Of a stretch of 64,000 nt of DNA, positions 1-12,739 are shown piece after piece. Made by a program: the position numbers and the translations under genes. The DNA is taken from the NCBI RefSeq assembly GCF_000004825.1, contig NW_008805064.1:1054001-1118000 (forward strand), read 5' to 3'. The stretch is from Heterostelium album PN500. Taxonomy: Eukaryota > Evosea > Eumycetozoa > Acytosteliales > Acytosteliaceae. Positions within the stretch are counted from its first letter, which is position 1, and each line of letters opens with the position of its first letter. Under the pieces are notes generated by a model that did not search any database, was not told the DNA's origin, and saw only the letters and a list, made by a program, of their open reading frames with translations.

Positions 1-93
1 ATTATTATTGTTATTACTATTATTCTGATTGGATTGCTGCTGTTGCTCGTTCACCAATTGATATCCATCTTTTTTTAAATTAAACTTTTTCAT
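1..93 (-). CDS. N-terminus of an N/Q-rich protein, cut by window edge
   Basis: Reading leftward from an ATG at 93, 31 codons stay open to the window edge. The peptide begins MKKFNLKKDGYQLVNEQ and then becomes Q- and N-rich, the usual low-complexity composition of dictyostelid proteins. The ATG is preceded by an A-rich stretch and by two short out-of-frame ATGs that hit stops at once. The product cannot be recognised from this much sequence. It could be a first exon only. Confidence 0.55.
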   Translation of the reverse strand, partial: MKKFNLKKDGYQLVNEQQQQSNQNNSNNNNN

Positions 94-612
94 TTCATTT
101 CATTTATTAAAAAATGATTATTTTGATTTTTATCTAAAATAAATTTTACTTTTTATTTACACAAATATTAAATAAAATAAAAACAAAAAAGTAGAATGTT
201 ATTATATTATATAATACAATTACTTTTTAATTAATTTTATAATAAAATTTTTTTTTGTATTTATTTCATTTTTATTTTAAAAAACTTTAATTTCAATATT
301 TTTTTTCCTTTTTAGATTAAATTAACTGAGTGTGGTTGGAAATAGAACTCTAACACACAAATATAATTTTGTTTGCACAAACTTCAACTTTTTTTATTTT
401 TCTTTTATCTATTTAAAATTTTGAATACCTACTAATTACAGATAGATAATTAAATTAAAACAATTTGAATTTGATTAGAGATGGTAGAATTAAAAGTTAT
501 TTAATTTGTATCAATATTTATGTTATTTTTACATATTTTTATAATCAACCATATTTAAAATTGTATATTTTTTTTTATTTAACTCATGCCAATAAAATAT
601 GTATATAAACTG
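94..612. other. AT-rich intergenic DNA
   Basis: This is the upstream region of the leftmost gene. It holds T- and A-runs and no open frame of coding character. Nothing else is visible. Confidence 0.6.
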
Positions 613-1411
613 TTCTTTATTTTTATTATTTTTTTTTTTTTTTTTAAAAAAATGTTCATATTTTATTTAAATTTGTGTTTAATTAAAACAGAGTTGGTTG
701 CTTTAGTATGTTGACTTCTATTGGACATTAGTTTGAATTTTACAGTTTTAACCCTTGCCAGTGGCTGATCAGGCTGGCTGTTCCGGTGATTGAAGATCGG
801 ATGATCTTATATAAAGTGAGGAGTGGCTTTAGATAGTAGGGTAGGTCGTGGACAGAAGGTTGACCTTCTTTGGTTGTCTCTGTGTTGTATGTACCAAAGG
901 CACCAATGATTATAGGTATGACTGCTACATTGTGGTCTGGGTTACTCTTCTTAAGTGCGGCTGCTAGTGGTTGGTATTTTTCAATCTTATCTCGGCTCCT
1001 TTTGACAATGTTGTTATCATATGGTACTGATATTTCGATGATTTTGATTGATTTCTTGGTTCGGTTCTTAACGATTAGATCTGGTTTGTTGGTTTTGGTC
1101 TTTGCATTATCTATTCTGGCTTCATGTAGGATCTCAATGATGTCAGACTGGTTGACTGCGCCTGGCTTGTAAGGTATTCTGTGGAACTTCAGCATCTCTT
1201 TGAGTATCACTTTCACTACCATGTTGTGTCTTGGAATTATACATAGTAGTTTCATCGCGTGGCATGAGGATACAATGTGCTCAATGGACTCTCTTACGGA
1301 ATGACACTTTCTACATTTTGGATCGGTTACGGCATTTCCCATGATTCCTTTTGCTGACAGGGTGTTCATGTTCTCTGTCAGTGCAAGCCATAGGTAATGG
1401 TCAACATTTAT
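613..1411 (-). mobile_element. 5'-truncated LINE fragment with restriction-like endonuclease (R2-like class)
   Basis: A coding block on the minus strand runs to a TAA at 740. The first ATG is at 1369, and the same frame stays open back to about 1411 before a stop. The 209 residues hold a CCHC knuckle (C19, C22, H31, C36) followed about 60 residues later by a PD...E motif (P96, D97, E112, in the context EISVPYD). A block about EKYQPLAAAL and VIPIIIGAFGT follows. This order is the C-terminal region of LINEs that carry a PD-(D/E)xK endonuclease behind the reverse transcriptase (R2, R4/Dong, NeSL, CRE groups). The reverse transcriptase is absent, so the copy is 5'-truncated, as is common for LINEs. 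About 95 nt beyond the stop there is an A-run on the coding strand (T-run at about 629-645), consistent with a 3' tail. I could not define target-site duplications. The surviving frame has no stop, suggesting a fairly recent insertion or selection. The family assignment is from motifs only. Confidence 0.75.
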
Positions 1412-2695
1412 TATTTTCTAATTTTAAAATGACAATTATTTTAGTAATTCTCACAAATAGAGAATTTGTTAGCTATTACACGAAAACATATAATAACTCC
1501 AATGTCTAAGCATGCTAAACAAAGGTCACTTGTGTATTAGATTAGTATGTTCAAAGAGAGATTACAAGATCTGTCACCAGAATTTACCTTTATTTTTTAT
1601 TTGAATTAGATTGCTGTTTATCTAATCTAACTTTCTTTTAATTTTTCATATTGAATCATAATCATTCTTTTTGTTCTTATCTCTATGTTTCTCCCTAATC
1701 AAATTAATAAAAAAATAGAGGTAAATTCATGATGAATCTTTGCTATGTTTTTTTAGAGATTCACCAATCTATCGAAATAATAATTATTATCTATTCATTA
1801 TAATCTTTGAATGATTAACTTTTTAAAAAAAAAATAAGAAAAAATCAAAACTGTTTTGGATTATCAGTGCAAGGAAGAATCTGTTAATCTGAAAAATAAA
1901 TGGTTGTAGATATTTTATTTTATTTTTTAAACCTTTTCGGTAATAAACTCAGGGTGTTGATATTATTTTGTAGAGAGAAAAAGAGGACCGGCAAATGTAA
2001 AAAAACCAAACAATGAAGTGATCTGTAGAAAGTTTTTTTGTTTTTTTTTAAGCCTTTAAAAATTTGAACAACCTGGGAATAATGCAATGTCGACAAAAAG
2101 GAAACACAATTTTGATTGTTGGGGGTGGTATCTCATCTTAATTTTATTATTTTTCATTTTAAAAAAAATACGAATTTTTGTTGGTGCACATGAAACCCCA
2201 AATGGTATACACAAATAAAAATAATTTTATATTTTTTATATTTTTAGGAATTATCTTTGTTCTTCAATTTTTTTTTTTTGTGTGTTGAGTGAGTAATGAG
2301 TCAAAAAATAAAATAAAATAGCTTTTACTTTTCTCCATCCTACCAATTCAATTCCTATTATTTACCAATCCTACCCGAATAATAATTACATTATAAATAC
2401 AACAAAATATACATACCTATATAACTTATAACTAGACTTAGATTAATAATATATATATTTAGGAACAACCTAACAAAGCTAAAAGTAAACTTTTATAAAT
2501 TATCATCAACATCATCATTTTTTTCAATCGAAAAAGAAAAGGATAAGAATATTTTCATTTTTTATATTATTATAATAAATAAATTGCAAATATTCTTTTT
2601 TATTTTATTTTATTTTTTTTTATTTGTTTATTTATTTTTCGAAAGGTTAGTGAGATGAAAAAAGACATCAATTTTAATATATTGACTTCACAACA

Positions 2696-2726
<31 letters not shown>

Positions 2727-4156
2727 CAAAAACAAAAACAATAACACTAACACAATAACATTCACTTATTCACACACACAATAATTTACCACTATAAAAC
2801 CAACCAAAACACAACAGATCTGTTCGCTCAAACAAATAATAACAAAAAAAAACGATAAACATTCAAGCACACACTTTTTTAGCTGTCACCAAAGTTCAAT
2901 CAATTCCTATATAATACCACATCTATCCATTTTTGTATATAAATATCATTATCATATTTGTAAAGAAATAACTAAATATATATCATTTTTCATTATCTAC
3001 CACCACTCTTCTCACCATTCCATTTATTACTCAACAATTAATTAAATTTATATAACATAACAGTAAAAATATTAATAAAAATTAAAGGTATACCATATTG
3101 CACTTCCACATAATCCAAAACAAAACAATTTTTCACTCATTCCACACATAAATTATTTCTCTCTGTTTTATTTACTCCTACCCTCATTCATTCGTTCATT
3201 CAATCAATCACTGAATCATTCAGTTCTTTGATTTATATCAACATATCAATCAAATCAATAAACATCTCAAATTTATATTAATAGTAGAAAAGATAAAAAG
3301 ACAATTTACATATATATATAAATTATAAACAAACAGAATATATCACTTAATGTATTGAAATAGTGTGGGTTGTTTTCACTTTTGTTGAAAAAGGAGGAAT
3401 TTGTATGATTTCATAAAATTAGTTTTTGTTGTTGTTGTTGGTTATAGTAGTTTAATTTGAATTCAAGTTTTATTGTTTTGGATTTCTATCTCTTAGATTA
3501 ATCTTTAATAATCTTAAATCAATTACCATATCTCTCTTTTTTATCTGCAATTGGTTTTTTTTTTTCACCATTTGGTTGTTTTAAAATTAAATATATAACC
3601 CAACCCACACACCTACACCTACAACCTAAAAGTAAACAAAATCAATCAATCAATCAATCAATCATTTTTTTTTAATTAATTTCTTTATATTTACCAACCA
3701 ATTAACACTACTAATTATTGCAAACATATTGATTATTTTTAAAAGTTCATTTTTTCTTATTTCTTTTTTCATTCGCTATTTCATTCATTTAACTCTTTTT
3801 ACTTGGATTTAAAATTAAATCCAATAACCAATCACTATTCAATCAGTAGTTAGGTCTGACATTCAATCATTCATTTATTCATTCATTCAATCATTCAATC
3901 ATAACATTTTTTTTATTTATATTTGCTTGTCATTGTTTGTTTGTTTGTTTTTTATTAATTATTAATGAATCAGTTTAAAATAATTTAAAATAGTTTTATT
4001 AACATTTAAATTCTTTATTTTATTTAGTTTTTTCATATTAGAATATCGATATAGTTTATTTTTACTTTTTCATATATAATCCAGCTTTTTACAATCGATA
4101 GATAGAAAGTTTATAATATTCTTTTTTTGTTTTTTTTTTTTTTTGTTTTTTTATAT
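1412..4156. other. 2.7 kb intergenic region upstream of npc1
   Basis: No coding frame is supported. The stretch is AT-rich with a CA dinucleotide run (2692-2728), AATC repeats near 3640-3665 and CA-rich patches (about 3600-3625) that may be promoter elements. T-runs and TATA-like sequence lie close to the npc1 start. Confidence 0.5.
2692..2728. repeat. (CA)n microsatellite
   Basis: There are about 18 CA units with one interruption, in intergenic DNA. Confidence 0.9.
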
Positions 4157-7100
4157 ATGAATTTTAAATATTTATATGTGACACTTTTATTGAGTGTCAT
4201 ATTTATTTCTACAAATGGATCAGTTCTATCATCAGTGCTCAACCCTCATATTCAATCCAACTGGACGACTGAGGGTTGTTCTATGTTTGGTATAAATGGT
4301 AGTTTTGTAGAAGCTAGAAATTTTACACCACAAATGGTAAGTTTTATTAAAAAAAAAATAGATAGTTGTTTGAAATTATAATATACTTATAATTGTTTGT
4401 TGTTTGTTGTTTAGCCAAATCCACCATTGGCAAACTATACTTGTCAAGCCTATTCAGATATGGCATGTTGTGATTATGATCAATCGATTGTGCTTGCCAC
4501 TAATATGGCTATTGCCGGTGGTATGTTTGGTCGTTGCAGTGCGTGCATCACCAATCTCTGGGATATGTGGTGTGGTTCCAGTTGCAGTCCGTATCAATCG
4601 TCGTTTATGATTATGGACACTGTCGATAATAAAACTCACCAGGTCAAGGTGGCCACTTTCCTGATCGATGAAACCTACGCTGTGGGACTCTACAACAGTT
4701 GTCGTGATGTCAATGCTAACGGAATGGGTCCGATTTCAAATACTTACCCCGACGCCTATTCATTGCTAAACAATCTATTCGGTGGAAGCAACAATCCCGC
4801 TTTCCAAATTCATTTCATCTACGATCCAAACGGTTACTCTGGAAATATCATCAAATGCGAAGACGTCTGTTCCTGTGACAATTGTCGTGACAGCTGTGTC
4901 ATTCCCGAGGAAGTAAAAGGATTGAATTTAAATACATCCTTGCCAACAACCTATTTCTTTAATCATGAGTAAATATCATATCATAAACTAAACATATAGA
5001 TAAAAGATTACTTACTAATATTATTCTTTTTTTTTTTTTTTTTTTTAGAGTTCCATATGTTTCACTTTGGTTTTTATATTCATACATGTCATTGATTTTA
5101 ACAACTCTATCGATTATTACGCTATATTATGCATACAGATTCTATAAGGTTTCAAGAAGAAAATTATGGATACACTCGAGTATCTTTGTTATTTTTATGT
5201 GGGTGTCAGCTATGGCCATTCCATTGATAAGTGGTCCTTCGGATGCAAACGATCGTCACCGAGAATGTTACTATAAGATGCCATATGACTACGATTGGAA
5301 TTGTGCATTGGCAATCTTTGTTGCTATCTACTGTCCCAGTTGTTGTATTATCCTTGCTTGTATGTCGATTGCTTACTTTTACTTTGCTCGTGCAAACTTG
5401 GATTCAATGGCATCGTCGTCGACTGTCGTCAGCGTTGAAAACAAGTACTACGATAACTTTTATTCATCGGAATCACCAACACTCCAAGCTATCGGTATAA
5501 AAGATCCATCGATCATTCAAAAGATGTTTTATAACTATGGTAAATTCATTACTCGTCACCCGGCTTGGGTCATTGGTTTGGCACTGTTGTTTGTTGCCGG
5601 TTGCTCGGTTGGTATCATGAAGATTGAGATTGAGCAGGATCCAGTCAAGTTGTGGGCAGCGCCAACCAGTCGTGCCGTCCAGGAAAAGAACTATTTCGAC
5701 GAGCATTTCGGACCATTCTATCGTACTGAACAACTTATCATCTCGTTGCGTAACGACACCAATGCCAATATCCTCTCGAACGACAACCTCGCGCTGTTGA
5801 TCGAGTTGGAGTTGCACCTGATGAATCTCACTGCCGAGTTTGAAGGTAAAACAATCACACTCGATGATCTCTGTTTCAAACCAACTCTCGAGGGTTGTAT
5901 CTGTGAATCGGTAACAGGTTATTGGCAGCGTAGTTTAGATGTATTGTCTCAACAACCATGGGCATCGCATTTCAACTATTGTCTCACCTCTTCGCTTGAC
6001 AGTACCTGTATGGATGCAATCGGTGTCCCTGTGATGCCAAATGTTGTGTTGGGTGGTTGGAATACTGATAACCTTCAGAATACATTCAATTCCACTGCAT
6101 TTGTCACAACGTTCCTCTTGAATAACTTGGCTGACAACCAGACAGTCAACGAAGCATGGGAGCAAGTCTGGTTGAACGAAGTGAAGCGAATCAACAGTAA
6201 CACAAGCTACCCGTTCTCCATTGCATACTCGTCGGAGAGATCGGTTCAAGATGAGTTGGCAAGAGAAGGTGCAGCCGATATCCCAACGATTATCATCTCC
6301 TATTCTGTCATGTTTGTCTACATCTCTATTGCACTCGGTAGATACTACCCAATTCCCAGTCGTTTCTCATCATTCTTTGTCAATTCGCGTTTCACTCTTG
6401 GTCTCTCTGGTATCTTCATTGTTGCTCTCTCCATTGCAACATCGGTTGGTATCTGTTCGGTGATTGGCGTCAAAGCAACTCTTATCATTTCCGAGGTTAT
6501 TCCATTCTTGGTGCTAGCGATCGGTGTTGACAATATCTTTATTCTTGTGAACACCTTTGAGTCGATCCACGTGAGAACCGCCACTGAACATCCAGCACCT
6601 GAACAATCGTTGGCTTGTGCACTTGCCAAAGTCGGTCCATCGATGGCACTCGCTTCTCTCTCAGAGTCACTCGCTTTCCTCCTGGGTATGCTCACCAAGA
6701 TGCCTGCAGTCGTTGCATTCTCACTGTATGCATCGGTCGCTATCTTCTTTGATTTCCTTCTTCAGATCAGTATCTTTGCCTGTTTGTTGGTTATTGATAC
6801 TCGTCGTCACGAGTCAAGAAGAATCGATTGTTTGCCATGCGTTGCACTCAACGATGGTGCGCCATCCGACGATGATGAGCCCGAACAACAGCCATTGGTC
6901 GCCTCTACCAACTCCTCCGACTATGTCACCTACAAAAAGAAAGACGGATTACTCAAATACGCATTCAAGACATACTATGCTCCATTCCTTATGCATCCAG
7001 TTGTCAAGGTGGTCTCTCTGCTCTTCTTTGTCGGTCTACTCCTGACTGGAATTACCTACGCTCTCCAACTGGAACTCGGTCTCGAACAACAAGTCGCACT

Positions 7101-8407
7101 TCCACGTGACAGTTACCTCCAAAACTACTTTGATCAACTCGCCGACAAACTAGAAGTCGGTCCACCATTCTATATCGTCGTAAAGGAAGGTTTCAACTAC
7201 ACAAGCATTCAGGAGCAGAATCAACTGTGTTCGGTCGGTGGTTGTAACAACAATTCCATTGTCAATGTCTTTAACAACGTTCCCTACATGGCTAAAGGTA
7301 TTTCCTCTTGGTTAGATGACTACCTTTCATTCACCGATAACATTGCATGTTGTAGTGTCGATAACAATGGTACTCTATGTCCAGTTGGTTGGACCGATCC
7401 AGGTTGCACCATTTGTGGTGATCCAGCAACCAACAGACCATTCCCACAGTCATTCGAACACTTCCTTCCAATCTACATGAACTTCTTGCCACAACCACAG
7501 TTTTGTGCTGTCTCTGGTCTTGGCCATCAACCAGACATTCAAATTCAAAACGGTACAATCATTGCAACTAGATTCGATGGTTATCATACAACTCTTAGAG
7601 ATCAAAAAGATTTTATTAATGTAAGTTAATAGTATTATTATTATAACTAAATTATTTACTAATTACATTATATAATGTTTTTTATAGGCACTAAAAGCAG
7701 CATATTATGTTGTAGATCATTCTGATTTACCTATTTTCGTTTACTCTGTATTCTATGTTTACTTTGAACAGTATCTCCATATCACATCGATTGCAATTAT
7801 GGATATTCTTCTTGCGTTGGCCGGTGTGTTTATTGTTAGTTTGTTGATCTTGGCTAATCCAGTGATTGCAGTTCTCGTTGTTATTTGTGTCGGTTTGGTT
7901 AGTATCGATCTACTGGGTATCATGACACTCTGGAGTGTAAACTTGAATGCCGTATCGGTTGTCAATGTAGTTATGGCAATTGGTATTTCAATCGAATTCT
8001 GTGTACACATTGCACATGCCTTTATTCATGCACCAAAACATTTGTCAAAAGATGAAAAAGCCAAATTTGCAGTTTCTGAGATTGGAAGTTCAATCATCAG
8101 TGGTATTTTCATCACAAAATTATTAGGTGTTGTAGTTTTAGGTTTCTCAAAGTAAGTAACTTACTTGTTTAATAGACTATCATCATTATTAAGATTACAA
8201 TAATAACTAACTAACAAACTTTATTATTTTTTTAGTTCTGAAATTTTCGAAGTATATTATTTCCGTATGTATATCTCAATTGTCATACTTGGTGCATTAC
8301 ATGGTCTTGTATTATTGCCAATTTTGCTCAGTTTATTCGGAACCGATAGATTCTCTTTTGGAAACTTACTGAAAAAGAAAAATGATCTTGGATTATCCGA
8401 TTTATAA
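4157..8407 (+). CDS. npc1: Niemann-Pick C1 type cholesterol transporter
   Basis: Exons are 4157-4336, 4415-4968, 5049-7620, 7688-8151 and 8236-8407, giving 1313 residues (human NPC1 has 1278). All joints keep frame and have GT/AG ends. I chose the ATG at 4157, which gives a signal peptide ([18 protein letters not shown]), over upstream T-rich sequence. A Cys-rich N-terminal sterol-binding domain follows ([28 protein letters not shown]). Next are luminal loops, a sterol-sensing domain at about residues 650-835 and a C-terminal RND-type bundle ending [20 protein letters not shown]. The family moves cholesterol out of late endosomes and lysosomes together with NPC2, acting in the limiting membrane. 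The C-terminus (DLGLSDL) lacks the mammalian LLNF lysosomal signal, so sorting may differ. It converges with prpf31 across about 110 bp. Confidence 0.95.
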
Positions 8408-8515
8408 ATAAACAAACAATAATAATACGATAAAATAAAAAAACAAAATTGTCAATAATAATATAAGTTATAATATAAATAGTATCAATCTGTATTTGAG
8501 CATGTTTTTTTTTTT

Positions 8516-10205
8516 TTAATCAGCTTTTCTCTTTTGTGCACCACTGAAATAACGATCTTTCTTTGCTGTCGCTGACGATGAATCAGTACGACTCTGTTCA
8601 CCGACTGCCAGTTGTAATCCGGTGACTGGCGTGATCATGACACTCTGCAGACCGGACATCGTAAGCTGACCACTACCATAATCTTTTTGTTCGATCTTCT
8701 TTTTCTTTAAAATTCCACGGTCCTGTGCCATCAGTCTGACTTTTCCTGTTTCTCCACCAATCATACCCATACCGACCTCGCCATCGGCAGTAGTTTTCTC
8801 TTCGACACCAAACGCCATTCTATTCTGAGCCTTTCTCAGATCGGTAGTTTGATACTTTTGTTTATATGCTCTCGCTCTCTTTCCACCACGTTTCTTCTTT
8901 GGCCGATCATCCGGTGCCGGCAGCGCTTTGATTTGTTTAACGGGTGGCGGTTCTTGCCATTTCTCAATCTGTGCCATAACAAGATCTCTAAATTGTCTAC
9001 CTGTTTCACCATCTATTAATAATTAAAAAAAAAAAAAACAATTAATAAAATAAATCATCAATTTAATAATTCCATGTTTATCTCTATCTACTTACATAAT
9101 GAAGTTTCTTGTTGTGCATCTACTCTTGCACAGATCGATACTTTTCCAGTTAAAACTCTGATTGCTTTCTTTTGAAGATAGGGAGGTGCTTTCTTTACTA
9201 TTTCACATTGGGAGATCAAACCGGATTGAAAACGTCGGTTTGTCATTCCACTGAAACCCTCGAGATGCTTCTTGGAAGCACCGAAAGTCTGCAGGTTGCC
9301 CGCGGGAATCACCGAGAGATTCTGTACACCACCGGCAATACCAATGAGTCGCGCTGCAATGCTACTGCCAAGTAGAACCGAGAGATTCGGTGCAATGAAC
9401 GACATTCTACTCTCCAGGTAGCTGAGTATCAACTTCTTGTTGCTGTCCAACTCCAACGCCATATCGCAGCCATTCAGAATGATATCGGTGTTCTTTTCGC
9501 TCAGCGGTTTGCCGGTGGTCGAAGAGAACGTAACCAGCAACACCATAATCGTTGCCTTTGGTAGCAAATCATTGAGATCCACCTGTGTAAGATCCGATTG
9601 ATTTCCTATTCGCTTTACAACATTGATGTAGTCAAGTGGATTCTGTACGGTGGAATCCAACTCTGGGAACTTTATACTGTATCGCTCACGCACGTATTTA
9701 TGAATCAAATAGATCTCATGTTGAATATCCTGTACCATCGCATTACATTCTACGATCAACTGATGCTCTGTTGTACCTTGTGCTGTCTTTTCACCTTTAT
9801 TAGGTAGTTGTTGATTCAGTTGTACATTAACTCTCTATAAATTAAAGTAATGAAATATTAACAACAATTATAATAATAATAATGAAACAAAATGTTAATA
9901 CTACTTACCTCTAATATATTATTCAATTTATTTGAACCTTTTAACTTTGCAATTGATTCCAATGGAGCATCTTTAAGATTTGAAATTAAATCGTTTTGTT
10001 TCTTATCTATTTGATCATCTGTTAGCATTAAGTCATCTTGATCACCTTTATCATCTTCCTCTGGGTCGACGACTTTGCATTGGATATCACCATCTATTGA
10101 CTCTGATGCATTGTTGGTTGTTGTTGTTGTAGTACTGACTTGTTCATCATCATCTTCATCACTATCATTTATATCATTAAGAAATTCATCTGCTAATGTT
10201 GACAT
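8516..10205 (-). CDS. prpf31: U4/U6 snRNP protein Prp31
   Basis: Exons on the minus strand are 10205-9909, 9834-9096 and 9012-8516, giving 510 residues (human PRPF31 has 499). The start MSTLADEFLNDI is followed by an acidic stretch. A Nop domain comes next, marked by ECNAMVQDIQHEIYLIHKYV, FPELDS and the core LSVLLGSSIAARLIGIAGGV with SVIPAGNLQTFGASKKHL. The C-terminal part has KWQEPPPVKQIKALPAP and a basic KKKRGGKRARAYKQK segment, as in other Prp31 proteins. Prp31 binds the U4 5' stem-loop with 15.5K/Snu13 and bridges to U5 Prp6 in the tri-snRNP, in the nucleus. The joint at 9096/9012 adds one Tyr codon across the splice. Its start faces eny2 across 2.5 kb. Confidence 0.95.
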
Positions 10206-11755
10206 ACTCTAACTATCTATCTCTTTTAAGTGTATAATAATATAATGATAAAAATATTATTATCTTACAAATAAATGTTTCGTTTTTTTAAAATTTTTTT
10301 AATTAATTAAATTTCTTCAATAAAAAGTTGATTTTCTAAAAGGATTTCCAAAAATGGAAATAGAAGAAATATAAATAAACTTACTATTAATTTTTATTTT
10401 ATTTATTAGAGAGAGATACTCCTTTATTTATATATTGCCCATTTAGGATTAATCAAATAATTGAAGAAAACAAAGTGTCTTTAACTTGGAAAATATTTTG
10501 GTAGATTCCAATATTTCATCTCAATTCAAACTTGGAAATGATTGTTCTCTGACAACAATTGAAACTGCGGACAACTGAAGAACAAAATAAGTCATTTATA
10601 TATTCATTGATTGATGATTATTGTTTTGTTTTGTTTTTTTTGATAGAATTTAACTATGGAAATCAAAGTTTTCAAGTCTGGAGAAAAAGTTTATTTGTTT
10701 TATATATTATTAACCCTGGGTAAATATGAAATCGAAAAGTTCTATCTGTACCCCAACTCTCTGATGTTGTTGATTAATTCAAACTATTTAAACTGTAACA
10801 CAATCACTCTTTTATTTGAATTAAAAAATAAGTAAATATGAGAATAATAAATTTGAGTCTAAATATAGATTAAAAATCTGAAATCTATCCAAAATCTTTT
10901 GTGGTTGGTATTGAGAAAGAATGAGAGAAATCATAGACCAGCTGCTATTATACTAGTAGTTTTGTAATGTGTATAAAACTAGTCAATGAAAATTAAATTT
11001 TTTAGAAATAAAAGTGAACAATAGAACAGTTGTTATAATAAATAAAAAATAAAATAAGTTAAAATATAATAAAAAAGATAAAAAGAATTGTTAATACCAC
11101 TCGGAATCAAACCTCAAAAGTTTACTTTTTGAAAAAAAATTCGAAACCATTTTTTTTTTATTGATTAAAATTTAAAAAAAAAAAGGAAAAGTGATCAAAA
11201 TACAGCAAAAGATAGATAGATAAATAAGATATACACTATACTATAGTATATTAAATTATATATTAAGCAGAAATGACAACATCAAAAGAGTAAGCAAATT
11301 CTCATGTTAATTATTAATAGTCTAAAAAAGAAACATAAAAATAATCATAATAATAATCATAATAATAAAGAAAGAGTGTACATATATGTTCATTTACACT
11401 TAAACATGGCTACATTTTGTCATCAACAAGTAACATAGATTACAAACATTAAAAAGAAATTCATACATACATACATATCTCATTATTCATTTCATTTTTA
11501 CAATGATCATTGTACAATACACCATATGTAAACATTGTTAACAACAATATCTCTTGTTTTATTATAAAATAGTTTGATTGATCGTCGACAATCAAACAAA
11601 GGTTTAAAACTGTTATTCAATGTTAATACTATCCTATGAACTACATTCACATAATTCACAAGTCATTATTTGATAGATTTGTTTAAATTAAGTTGATCAA
11701 TGATAGAAAAAGATAGTAGAAGTAAAAGTAGGTGGTTAAATGTGTGAATTTTAAG

Positions 11756-11850
11756 TTGTGTGTGTATGCTGTGTATGTGTTATGTGTTATGTATATGTTT
11801 TGTGTGTATGTGTTATGTGTTATGTGTATGTAGTGTATTTTGTGTGGTTT
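11756..11850. repeat. TG-rich imperfect tandem repeat
   Basis: Repeats of TGTGTATG and TGTTATG are clustered here, including two copies of a longer GTGTATGTGTTATG-like unit. The region is intergenic. Confidence 0.7.
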
Positions 11851-12321
11851 ATTTTATTTATATATATAATGTGTAAGTGTATCTTAATGTTAACAGGCAA
11901 GTTTGTGTGATTTGTGGTGGTGGTGTTGGTGAATAGTGATCGATCAATCTATCACTGATATACTTATTGTTAACTTGTGCTTTCAAGAAATGATTGAATA
12001 ATATCAAATAATAAAAACAACTAAAACAGGGAAGCAACAACAACAACAACCAAACCGACCAATACAACAGGTGCATATCGACACCATTTTACACCTATTA
12101 CTTCAAACAATTTTAATAATCTTATTGTTATTGCCATAGTATTATAATATTTATTTATATATCAGTCAGTCTTTATAATCATTTTAAGAAACAACAACAA
12201 CAACAACGACAATCAACAACAAATAATCAATCAATCAATCAATCGATCCATCCACAAACTATCAATCAATTAATCAATATATCAATCAGTTTATTGCTAT
12301 CTACATACACTCTACAAAAAA

Positions 12322-12325
12322 CAGC

Positions 12326-12360
<35 letters not shown>
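12322..12360. repeat. (CAA)n microsatellite
   Basis: There are about 12 CAA units in the eny2 upstream region, outside any supported reading frame. Confidence 0.85.
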
Positions 12361-12739
12361 ATAAAGAAATAGTTAAACTTTATTTGTTATTGTTATTGTA
12401 ATTGTTATCGCAAAAAACCTATTTAATCAATTTAAAACAATAAACCTATTACTATAGATAATAGATTTATTATAACTTTTATCATTCACTTTAAATTGTT
12501 GTTAGTTTCGTTTCTATTCTATATCTGTTTGTCTGTTTGTTTTTGTTTTGTTTTGTTTTAAAGAAACAATTATTATTATATTTAAATAACTAACTAACTA
12601 GTTTGTTCATTTCAATTATCATTCACCTTATTAACTAATTAATTGTTAATAAAAATTATAATAATAATAACTACTTTTCTACACAATTCTATTCTATTCA
12701 AAACTATTTATTAAATTACTGTTATATTAATATCGAAAA

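Larger units (their letters stand above)
10206..12739. other. 2.5 kb divergent intergenic region
   Basis: No gene is supported between prpf31 and eny2. The stretch includes a TGTGTTATG-type repeat patch (11756-11850), a cluster of short perfect hairpins (11500-11597) and a (CAA)n run (12322-12360). A short minus-strand open frame at 11858-12076 is hydrophobic and low-complexity, and I do not accept it. Confidence 0.5.

Noticed and set aside
870-1172. 100-codon plus-strand frame inside the LINE fragment
   Set aside because: It is antisense to the CCHC/endonuclease coding sequence and has no recognisable motif.
10530-10585. Possible C/D-box snoRNA (ATGATTG, CTGA, CTGA)
   Set aside because: The boxes are degenerate and too close, there is no terminal stem, and such short motifs are expected by chance.
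11858-12076. 72-codon hydrophobic minus-strand frame
   Set aside because: Low-complexity reading of CAA and TG repeats with no homology signal.
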